A stretch of DNA of 5,828 nucleotides from UBA2645 sp044360285 (lineage in GTDB: Bacteria; Pseudomonadota; Alphaproteobacteria; Rickettsiales; UBA1997), in assembly GCA_044360285.1 (NCBI GenBank), contig JBIKKP010000058.1, positions 1 to 5,828 of the forward strand, given 5' to 3'. The notes under the pieces were generated by a model. That model did not search any database and had not been told where the DNA came from. It worked only from the letters and a program-made list of their open reading frames with translations. Positions 1 to 5,395 of the stretch are shown piece by piece; position 1 is the first letter of the stretch, and every line of letters begins with the position of its first letter. Position numbers and translations under genes: made by a program.

Positions 1-262
1 GAATCCAGATAAATCAGCTCTTCGCGGAGTTTAATTACAAAAGTTGGGAAGATGGTTGCCACCAACCCCTGTTATTCTAGGTGGGACGTTGGGACAGCTG
101 TGGTTTGTAACCCCGCCCGCACGTTCATTAAAATTACCCGAATTCTCGATTGAGTTTTGCATGAACGTTACGGGCGGCATTACAAATGCCGCCCGAGCAA
201 AGACCTCGGAGTGCTGCAGCGCCAAACTACTTCATTTTTGCGAAGAAAACGTCGGCAAGAAA
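1..262. other. gene-poor left end with dense GC-rich inverted repeats
   Basis: No gene I can support. A perfect 10-bp hairpin (171-180 with 186-195, 5-nt loop) is the clearest structure. An alternative long stem pairs 113-128 with 161-177 (7 and 8 bp around a small bulge) and shares bases 171-177 with the hairpin, so the two exclude each other. Smaller hairpins sit at 54-67 (GGTTG/CAACC) and 193-209 (CCGAG/CTCGG). None carries a T run, so they are not ordinary intrinsic terminators. Short open frames cross the region on both strands (minus 31-225, plus 44-358), but their make-up is explained by the repeats and by antisense overlap with the flavoprotein gene. Confidence 0.5.
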
Positions 263-1471
263 TTACCCAACAAAACTCAAAACTCCCCTCGCCGCTGCAG
301 CCGCGGTGCTGAAGCATCCTTGCAAAAGATAGCCGCCCGTTGGGGCTTCCCAGTCTAACATTTCACCAGCTGCAAAAACTCCTGGTTTGGTTTTTAGCAT
401 AAAATTTTCATCCAAAGACTCGCGACAAATTCCTCCGGCGGTGGAAATGGCGCGATCAATTTTGGTGGTTGAAGTTAGTGTAATTGGCAGATTTTTGAGA
501 TAGGCCGCCAAGGCTTCTGGCGTGGCTTCTTTCAGCTGACTTGCGGGAAATAATTCATTTAGTAAGGCGCTGGCAACTGGCGGAAATCCTGCTTTGCGCA
601 AATAATTGCTGAGAGATTGTTTGCCGCGAATTTGTAGTTTTTTTGCCAGCTCAACAACCGACATTTCTGGACGTAAATCTATCTGCAAAACAGCTTTGCC
701 TTTGTTTTGAATGACTTCACGCAGATAGGCGGAAAGCGCGTAAACCGCCACTCCTTCAACTCCTTGTTTAGTGATAATCATCTCGCCTTTATGCGAAAAA
801 TCCTTGTGCCTGACAGCAACCGATTTCAGCGGAGTTCCGGCAAAATTTTTAACCAAGTAATCTGACCACTTAGCAACAAAACCACAATTTGCCGGACGAA
901 GCGCAGAGATTTTTACGCCGCAATTTGAAAGTATCGGAGCCCACGAACCATCCGATCCCAAATGCGGCCAAGAAGCGCCGCCAAGGGCAAGCAGCGTGGC
1001 ATCGGCTTTTACTTTTATTATCTTCTTATCTGCATCGCTAAATATCAGATCTTCGCCATCAAAACCTTGCCAGCGATGACGCGTGAAATAACGCACGCCA
1101 AGAGTGTCTAATTTTTTAAGCCAGGCTCGAAGTAAGGGAGACGCTTTCATGCTGCGCGGAAAAATTCTGCCGCTGCTGCCAACAAAAGTCTCTTGGCCAA
1201 GCTCTTCGCACCATTTGCGTAATTGTTGCGAATCGAAAGCCGCAATTGATGGCTCAAGCCAGTCTGCTGCCTCAAAGTAGCGAGTGATAAATTTTTCCAA
1301 AGGCTCGCTGTGCGTCAAATTCAAACCACCCCTTCCCGCCAGCAAAAATTTGCGGCCCACCGTTGGCATTGCGTCATAGATTGTAACCGAGTGACCAGCC
1401 GCAGCGATAATTTCTGCCGCCATTAAACCGCTTGGTCCGCCGCCGATGATTACGATATTTTTATTTTTCAT
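263..1471 (-). CDS. NAD(P)/FAD-dependent oxidoreductase, HI0933/PP_4765-type flavoprotein (TIGR03862-like)
   Basis: A 402-residue soluble flavoprotein. The N-terminal Rossmann FAD site is GGGPSG at residues 10-15, followed by AGRGGLNLTHSEP at 45-57, typical of the HI0933-like family. GRIFPRSMKASPLL at 101-114 and GGASWPHLGSDGSW at 164-177 point to the PP_4765 subgroup. The C-terminal FAD segment is ISTAGGI (343-349), then GVFAAGEMLDWEAPTGGYLLQ (from 364). All family blocks are present in order and the length is normal, so the gene looks intact. The substrate is unknown for this family. The start is the ATG at 1471, preceded by an AAAGG ribosome site with a 4-nt spacer. It overlaps the end of the upstream reductase gene by 11 nt and so appears to be the last gene of the polyketide operon. 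Whether it acts in that pathway or is a housekeeping passenger cannot be decided here. No T-tailed terminator follows directly. Confidence 0.93.
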   Translation of the reverse strand: MKNKNIVIIGGGPSGLMAAEIIAAAGHSVTIYDAMPTVGRKFLLAGRGGLNLTHSEPLEKFITRYFEAADWLEPSIAAFDSQQLRKWCEELGQETFVGSSGRIFPRSMKASPLLRAWLKKLDTLGVRYFTRHRWQGFDGEDLIFSDADKKIIKVKADATLLALGGASWPHLGSDGSWAPILSNCGVKISALRPANCGFVAKWSDYLVKNFAGTPLKSVAVRHKDFSHKGEMIITKQGVEGVAVYALSAYLREVIQNKGKAVLQIDLRPEMSVVELAKKLQIRGKQSLSNYLRKAGFPPVASALLNELFPASQLKEATPEALAAYLKNLPITLTSTTKIDRAISTAGGICRESLDENFMLKTKPGVFAAGEMLDWEAPTGGYLLQGCFSTAAAAARGVLSFVG

Positions 1472-2645
1472 TTTGCCTTTTTGTTAAGAGATTCGTTGCT
1501 TTTGGCGCTGTGTTAGTGGGGTTGAAAATTTTACGGTAGAAAAATTTCAGACGAGTTCTGCCCGCAATCACCGATAATAATTTGGGAAACCTGGCGCAAA
1601 TTGAGTAAATTATTTTCTGATTTATTCGCGGGGAAATTAATTTTGCGATCCTGCTGGCTTGCTTGATTTGGCCGCTGAGCTGGCTTCGGATTTCTTGGTA
1701 ATAAGATTTGGAATTTTTGTGCAGATAGTTTTGAACCGCCACGAAAGCGCTGTGCAAAGCAATCGCCATGCCATCGCCGCAAAAAGATGGAATCACTGCC
1801 ATTTGATCGCCCAAGCGATACAAACCTTCAGGTTCTGCGAAAATATCTTGATGAATAAAGCCGTAAGGAATTCCAAAAATCGCCAGCGGTTGTGGCCAAC
1901 TTGCAACTGCGCTTTGCAAAAATTCGGCAAAATGCGGCGACGATTCGGCGATATATTTTAGCAACTTTGTCCAATCTTTTTCGCATTTCGTAAATCTCGA
2001 TTTCTTCACAACCAAACAAAGATTCACCAGCTTGCCCTCAACTGGCTCTAAGCCTGCATAGCCACCATCAAATAAAATAATTTCTACGTATTTAGAAATT
2101 TTTTCTCTTTGCGCCGCACTTGGCTTAAAATGCATTTTGAATCCAATCAGATCATTTTGCACTCCCGGCGCACGCGCCCAGCCTTTTAGATTATGTTTTC
2201 CGCTCGCTAAAAATATCGAATTTGCGCAAGCAGAATTGTCGTTTGACCATCTAACATTCCAAACTTTGTCTAGCTGAGTTAACGCCGTCACGTTGGCTTG
2301 GCGCCTGACTTCCACGCCGCTTGCAATTGCCAACTCTAAAAGATTTTCATCCAAAGCAAAACGCGAAAGACTGAATGCTGAAAATGGTAAAAGCGCTTCG
2401 GTGGATTTATTGCCGCAAGTTAAACGAATATATTTTATTTCCTTCGCGCCAAGTTTTTCTAAGTCCAAACCCAGCTTGGCTAAATAATATTTCGCTTCGC
2501 AGCTAATGAATTCGCCGCAAACTTTGTGATGCGCTTGCGCTTCTTTTTCGAGCAACAAAACTTTTTTGCCGGCGCGCGCCAGCTCAATTCCCGCCGCCGC
2601 TCCGGCCAATCCGGCGCCAATAATTATTACATCAAACGGCTTCAT
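1461..2645 (-). CDS. FAD-dependent oxidoreductase (geranylgeranyl reductase/aromatic monooxygenase-like) of the type III PKS cassette
   Basis: A 394-residue flavoprotein. The FAD-binding Rossmann motif is GAGLAG at residues 10-15, with the ribose-binding acidic residue at E33 (LLLEKE). CGEFIS at 43-48 is characteristic of the geranylgeranyl reductase/halogenase-like branch. The second FAD motif is LGDQMAVIPSFCGDGMAIAL (278-297), with G279-D280 and the GDGM turn at 290-293; this block resembles flavoproteins found beside bacterial type III PKS genes. The last ~70 residues are basic and hydrophobic (RIAKLISPRINQKIIYSI), which could help membrane association. Likely role: oxidation, hydroxylation or double-bond reduction of the PKS product after or before methylation; this is inferred from context. 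The start ATG overlaps the methyltransferase stop by 4 nt (ATGA), so translation is probably coupled. The 3' end overlaps the next flavoprotein by 11 nt. Full length and intact. Confidence 0.92.
   Translation of the reverse strand: MKPFDVIIIGAGLAGAAAGIELARAGKKVLLLEKEAQAHHKVCGEFISCEAKYYLAKLGLDLEKLGAKEIKYIRLTCGNKSTEALLPFSAFSLSRFALDENLLELAIASGVEVRRQANVTALTQLDKVWNVRWSNDNSACANSIFLASGKHNLKGWARAPGVQNDLIGFKMHFKPSAAQREKISKYVEIILFDGGYAGLEPVEGKLVNLCLVVKKSRFTKCEKDWTKLLKYIAESSPHFAEFLQSAVASWPQPLAIFGIPYGFIHQDIFAEPEGLYRLGDQMAVIPSFCGDGMAIALHSAFVAVQNYLHKNSKSYYQEIRSQLSGQIKQASRIAKLISPRINQKIIYSICARFPKLLSVIAGRTRLKFFYRKIFNPTNTAPKATNLLTKRQNEK
1476..1480 (-). promoter_or_regulatory. ribosome binding site of the HI0933-type flavoprotein gene
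   Basis: AAAGG on the minus strand sits 4 nt before the ATG at 1471, within the end of the upstream reductase gene. It is moderate in strength and supports translation at the overlap. Confidence 0.55.
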
Positions 2646-3361
2646 AATTTTTTACAAGTGACGCTGTAGCGGAAAGGAAAGAACCAACTAATTTTCACTC
2701 TCTCGCGCGCAATTCCCGCTTCATCAAGTAAGCGCCACAATTCCTGCGCCCTAAACGCACGCGCCACCGAAACTGCTGCATCATTTTTTACCAAACGATT
2801 TACCGGCAGCAAATACGTCACCCATTTGATAAAATAATACGGAATAAAATGGCGGTGCAAATCGTTGATAAACCAGCCGCAAGTAGCGTGGCCATCCATC
2901 CAGCGAATAAATTTTATCAGCGAATCGTTGTCTAAGTGATGAGTAAAAAGAGAGCTGATGATGAAGTCAGGTTTTTGCTCTGCGCTCAAAGTAAAAATAT
3001 CCGCAGTTTCAAATTTAATTAGCGCAGTTTTTGGCGTGAATTCTTCTGCCGATTTTTTTGACCAGGGGTTGATGTCAATTCCAGTTAGCCTGAATTTTAT
3101 TTTGCTGCCCTTCCCCCATTTCAAAATTTTACGAAGCATGTCGCCGCCGCCGCTGCCAACGTCGAAGATCGATATTTTTTTCTGATTGGAATTTTTGGCG
3201 ATAACTTTTTTTAGCCAAAAATATGTCGGTAAATAAGCGAGAGTGAAAATGTTAATCCATTCTAGGTGACGCAAACAATTGTTGAATTCAGCGAAACTCA
3301 CAGATTGCGAATCCATCAATTCTATTTCGCTGCTGCGTTTGGAAAAATTTCGAAAGGCCAT
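2642..3361 (-). CDS. class I SAM-dependent methyltransferase of the type III PKS cassette
   Basis: A 239-residue protein with a Rossmann-type methyltransferase core. Motif I is IFDVGSGGGDML at residues 65-76. The acidic residue at the end of strand 2 is D96 in LTGIDINPW, and the adenine-side block is ETADIFTL (118-125). Motif IV/post-motif is DFIISSLFTHHLDND (132-146), and INDLHRH (165-171) is a block I associate with methyltransferases encoded next to type III PKS genes. Predicted to methylate a hydroxyl or ring carbon of the polyketide; the acceptor is inferred only from context. This differs from SrsB/BpsB, the membrane isoprenylcysteine-methyltransferase-like enzymes of Streptomyces and Bacillus clusters. 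The ATG at 3361 lies 3 nt after the PKS stop, with no clear Shine-Dalgarno, suggesting re-initiation. A second ATG at codon 16 (MDSQS) is possible but leaves a longer gap. It ends in an ATGA overlap with the reductase gene. Confidence 0.9.
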   Translation of the reverse strand: MAFRNFSKRSSEIELMDSQSVSFAEFNNCLRHLEWINIFTLAYLPTYFWLKKVIAKNSNQKKISIFDVGSGGGDMLRKILKWGKGSKIKFRLTGIDINPWSKKSAEEFTPKTALIKFETADIFTLSAEQKPDFIISSLFTHHLDNDSLIKFIRWMDGHATCGWFINDLHRHFIPYYFIKWVTYLLPVNRLVKNDAAVSVARAFRAQELWRLLDEAGIARERVKISWFFPFRYSVTCKKL

Positions 3362-3364
3362 ATT

Positions 3365-4408
3365 TTATAAAATTTTAAACAACATGCTTTCCAGCGCAAC
3401 GCCTGGCCCGAAAGCCATTGCGCAGCCCCTGCCTGGATTTTTTTGCTGCAGCATTTTTTGCAAAACGAACATTATTGTTGCTGAAGACATATTGCCAAAC
3501 TGACGTAGAATTTCGCGCGACGGAATTAAAGAATCAGGCCGCAAACCAAGTCCTTTCTCAACTGCATCAAGAATAGATTTACCGCCGGGATGAATGGCGA
3601 AATGCACAAAATCTTCGCTGGTTTTTCCTTCGAAAATTTCATTAATCACTTTCGGAAGTTCAGCAGTAATTAATTTTGGCACTAAGCTGGAAAGCTCCAT
3701 CTCAAAGCCTGAATCGCCAATGTGCCAAGTAATTTGCTTGCTGCTGTTTGGCAAAATAGTTGAGTAAAAACTTTGCAACTCGAGGCCAATTTTTTTCGCT
3801 GAAACAATACTCGCCGCGCAGCCATCGGCGAAAATCAAAAATGGTAATAAATCTTCTACGCTGTTGGTGCTTTGCAAATGCAAGCTGCAGAGCTCGATAT
3901 TGACGATTAAAACATTTGCCGAGTTTTGCGATCCAACAATGTGGCGAGCTAATTTTAACGCATTAATCGCCGCACAACATCCCATAAAGCCAATGATCGT
4001 GCGCTCAATTGCTTGGTTAAGCTTGTAGTGCTCAATGATTTGAATGTCGATTCCCGGAGCATAAAACCCGGTGCAACTTGTGATGATTAAATGTGTGACC
4101 TCGCCCAAATCTAACTGATCCAGAGCCTTGCACGCCAAGCTCAAAGCGTTTTGTTCGTATAAAAGCATACGCTCTTTGCTGCTTGGAAATTTGCCGTTGG
4201 CGTAGATATTATTTTCATCAAGCAAACTCGATTTTGCGTCAGATTTCAAAACCGAATAACGATGCTCAATTTGCGAACGCTTCACCAAAGCACTAAGCAG
4301 CGCGCGCTTAGAATCATCAGGAAGCGAAGCTAAAGCGTATTTGGTAAACTTTTGCTGAATGTCATATTCGGGAGTCGCGGTGGCGATGTTGTTGAGGTAA
4401 GCGTTCAT
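3365..4408 (-). CDS. type III polyketide synthase (chalcone/stilbene synthase family)
   Basis: A 347-residue thiolase-fold ketosynthase that works as a homodimer and condenses malonyl-CoA onto an acyl starter. Numbering from the ATG at 4408: SCTGFYAPGIDIQ (111-123) is the bacterial CHS-like signature. Catalytic Cys144 lies in GFMGCCAAI, His273 in AIHPGGKSILDAVE, and Asn306 in FGNMSSA; the C-terminal block is AFGPGVALE (332-340). The full Cys-His-Asn triad is present and the length fits bacterial members, so it should be active. The residue after the catalytic Cys is another Cys, where Tyr or Phe is usual. The open frame extends upstream to a GTG at 4438, but MNAYLNNIATATPEYDIQQKF matches the usual start of the family, so I chose 4408. 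Neither start has a clear Shine-Dalgarno. First gene of a four-gene operon. The product is not determinable; alkylresorcinol- or alkylpyrone-type lipid is the likeliest class by analogy. Confidence 0.95.
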   Translation of the reverse strand: MNAYLNNIATATPEYDIQQKFTKYALASLPDDSKRALLSALVKRSQIEHRYSVLKSDAKSSLLDENNIYANGKFPSSKERMLLYEQNALSLACKALDQLDLGEVTHLIITSCTGFYAPGIDIQIIEHYKLNQAIERTIIGFMGCCAAINALKLARHIVGSQNSANVLIVNIELCSLHLQSTNSVEDLLPFLIFADGCAASIVSAKKIGLELQSFYSTILPNSSKQITWHIGDSGFEMELSSLVPKLITAELPKVINEIFEGKTSEDFVHFAIHPGGKSILDAVEKGLGLRPDSLIPSREILRQFGNMSSATIMFVLQKMLQQKNPGRGCAMAFGPGVALESMLFKIL

Positions 4409-4514
4409 GAATGCAGATGGGATTAAAACCAACCACACAGATGCGGCGCTTTTGATGAGTAGTAAAGCTTATTCGCTTCAGCGGCGGCCAATTAGATTTA
4501 GATAAGGTAGCTAG

Positions 4515-4530
4515 TCACCCTGAGCCTGTC
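4515..4530. repeat. fragment resembling a widespread intergenic repeat arm
   Basis: The 16 nt TCACCCTGAGCCTGTC match, from memory, one arm of a common bacterial intergenic inverted repeat whose other arm would read GACAGGCTCAGGGTGA. No second arm is present nearby, so this is a half or decayed copy next to the larger palindrome. Confidence 0.4.
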
Positions 4531-4538
4531 CAAAAACT

Positions 4539-4631
4539 CGTCATCCTTGAATCCAAAGGCTTCGAGGATCTCGTGCGTTTTGCCGCAAAACAAAACGAGA
4601 TCCTCGAATCGTAAACGATTCAAGGATGACG
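4539..4631. repeat. 93-nt composite palindromic element
   Basis: Outer arms CGTCATCCTTGAATC (4539-4553) and its exact complement (4617-4631) match over 15 bp. Inner arms TTCGAGGATCTCGT (4561-4574) and its exact complement (4595-4608) match over 14 bp. A small apical hairpin, GTTTTG/CAAAAC (4577-4582 with 4586-4591), closes it. The internal loops are 7-8 nt. No coding frame is convincing. The regularity suggests a dispersed intergenic palindrome (REP-like or a small non-autonomous element). On the minus strand the outer arm is followed by AGTTTTTG, so the element might also act as the hicAB terminator. Confidence 0.8.
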
Positions 4632-4666
4632 CGAAATTGTAATCGGATACTTACTTACAGATAAAC

Positions 4667-5002
4667 CTAAACCGCCGCCAGCTTAGCTGAGACGTAATGA
4701 TTCAAACTCACGCCCTGCTCTAGCGCCTTCATCGAAAGATCGCGATGCTTATCTGGCGAAATACGAATCACAAATTTGCCGCTATAATTTCTTGTTGAAA
4801 GCGGCTGCGGAATTTCTTCGTTATTTTTTTTCAAATCCTTCAGCACCGCATCCACCAATTTGGTTATTCCTTTCAGCGCCTTATCAATGTCTCTGTCAAC
4901 ATAAGACAGACTTGGAAATTCCACGCAAAGCCCCACGTGTTCTTTGTCTTCTTGCGACCATGTGATTCTGTAGGTGTAGAACTCGCTTTTGTTATTTTTC
5001 AT
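4667..5002 (-). CDS. hicB: HicB-family antitoxin with C-terminal ribbon-helix-helix-like domain
   Basis: A 111-residue protein. Residues 8-65 form the partly degraded RNase-H-like HicB fold: the strand YRITWSQEDKEHVGLCVEFP (10-30), then SLSYVDRDIDKALKGITKLVDAVLKDLKKNNEEIPQP. Residues 75-111 (GKFVIRISPDKHRDLSMKAL and SLNHYVSAKLA) look like a ribbon-helix-helix DNA-binding unit, as in the HicB_like class that represses its own operon. Expected to bind and neutralise the HicA RNase encoded just upstream and to bind the operator at 5288-5308. The ATG at 5002 lies inside the end of hicA (11-nt overlap) and is preceded by a strong AGAGAGGAG site with a 4-nt spacer, which favours antitoxin over toxin synthesis. 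Toxin-first order is normal for hicAB. It looks intact. Confidence 0.9.
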   Translation of the reverse strand: MKNNKSEFYTYRITWSQEDKEHVGLCVEFPSLSYVDRDIDKALKGITKLVDAVLKDLKKNNEEIPQPLSTRNYSGKFVIRISPDKHRDLSMKALEQGVSLNHYVSAKLAAV

Positions 5003-5249
5003 TTTGCTCCTCTCTTATTTTATTAATCGCCATTAATGCCTGTTTAACCTGATAAGATTTTGCCTCTTTCCCGCTTTTCTGAATATTGATTCGAGGGTCA
5101 CCCCGCCATGGCATTTTATATATCACGTGGCTAGTCCCCTTCTGCCTTGGCTTGCCAAAATAATGGTCACAAACCTTGGCTAAATCTTTAAACTTTACCC
5201 CTTTTGGGTTTTGTTGCATCAGCGCAACCAAATCGTCTATTCGCGTCAT
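4992..5249 (-). CDS. hicA: HicA-family mRNA interferase toxin
   Basis: An 85-residue protein with the double-stranded-RNA-binding-like HicA fold. An N-terminal helix (IDDLVALMQQNPKGVKFKDLAKVCDHYFGK) is followed by KGTSHVIYKMPW at residues 37-48, where His41 in the G-T-S-H motif is the expected catalytic residue. The C-terminal helix AKSYQVKQALMAINKI (63-78) is the usual family ending. HicA cleaves mRNA when not held by HicB. The catalytic His and the C-terminal helix are kept, so the toxin is probably functional. It is slightly longer than the shortest HicA proteins because of an insertion around MPWRGDPRINIQ. The ATG at 5249 has no recognisable Shine-Dalgarno; the leader is AT-rich. Transcription is likely from the promoter at 5284-5313. 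Confidence 0.9.
   Translation of the reverse strand: MTRIDDLVALMQQNPKGVKFKDLAKVCDHYFGKPRQKGTSHVIYKMPWRGDPRINIQKSGKEAKSYQVKQALMAINKIREEQNEK
5007..5015 (-). promoter_or_regulatory. strong ribosome binding site of hicB inside hicA
   Basis: AGAGAGGAG on the minus strand lies 4 nt before the hicB ATG at 5002, within the last codons of hicA. It is by far the best Shine-Dalgarno in this pair, since hicA has none visible. Confidence 0.8.
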
Positions 5250-5283
5250 AAATTGTAAATTGTGGTGATTATTTACTTCATTA

Positions 5284-5313
5284 AAACTAGTACCATTAGT
5301 AGTACTAAGTCAA
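5284..5313 (-). promoter_or_regulatory. predicted sigma70-type promoter of hicAB
   Basis: On the minus strand, TTGACT (5313-5308) is five of six matches to the -35 consensus. After an 18-nt spacer comes TAGTTT (5289-5284), a weaker -10 box. This predicts a leader of about 27 nt before the hicA ATG at 5249. It lies between the terminator and hicA, the only place a dedicated promoter could be. Confidence 0.6.
5288..5308. promoter_or_regulatory. candidate HicB operator overlapping the hicAB promoter
   Basis: TAGTAC (5288-5293) and GTACTA (5302-5307) form a perfect inverted repeat with an 8-nt spacer. A second inverted pair, TTAGTA and TACTAA, is nested at 5296-5308 around a single G. In all there are three 5-nt half-sites (TAGTA, TAGTA, TACTA). 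They fill the spacer between the predicted -35 and -10 boxes. Ribbon-helix-helix HicB proteins bind short inverted repeats in their own promoter, so autoregulation is the natural reading; binding is inferred. Confidence 0.6.
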
Positions 5314-5342
5314 GCTCCGATTTCCAGAAAAAAATGAGCCAT

Positions 5343-5379
5343 AAAAAAAGGCCTGATGTTTTAGCATCAGGCCTTTTTT
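5343..5379. terminator. bidirectional intrinsic terminator between the arsC-like gene and hicA
   Basis: A perfect 9-bp stem, GGCCTGATG (5350-5358) with CATCAGGCC (5365-5373), closes a 6-nt loop. It is flanked by seven A residues on the left and six T residues on the right. On the minus strand it follows the arsC-like stop by 17 nt and ends in seven T, so it should end that transcript. The T run on the plus strand makes it work in both directions. It also shields the hicA promoter just beyond it from read-through. Confidence 0.93.
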
Positions 5380-5395
5380 GTTGTTTCATCAAATC

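Noticed and set aside
1..65. Possible partial gene running off the left edge on the minus strand (GTG at 62 or TTG at 65, reading ATIFPTFVIKLREELIYLD)
   Set aside because: Only about 20 codons, no ATG and a poorly spaced AGGGG; cannot be told from chance.
171..195. Perfect 10-bp hairpin as intrinsic terminator of the PKS operon
   Set aside because: No T run on either side; kept as a structural element only.
44..358. Plus-strand 104-codon frame
   Set aside because: Its last third is antisense to the flavoprotein gene, its first part follows the inverted repeats, and it has no ribosome site or recognisable motif.
1531..2019. Several frames on both strands within the reductase gene
   Set aside because: They overlap a gene with clear FAD motifs in another frame and show no motifs of their own.
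4409..4438. N-terminal extension of the PKS to a GTG start (VWLVLIPSAF)
   Set aside because: Family members start near MNAYLNNIATA, and the GTG has no ribosome site; the extra ten residues match nothing expected.
4439..4530. TTGGCC or GTGACT as -35 boxes for the PKS operon
   Set aside because: No acceptable -10 box at normal spacing for either.
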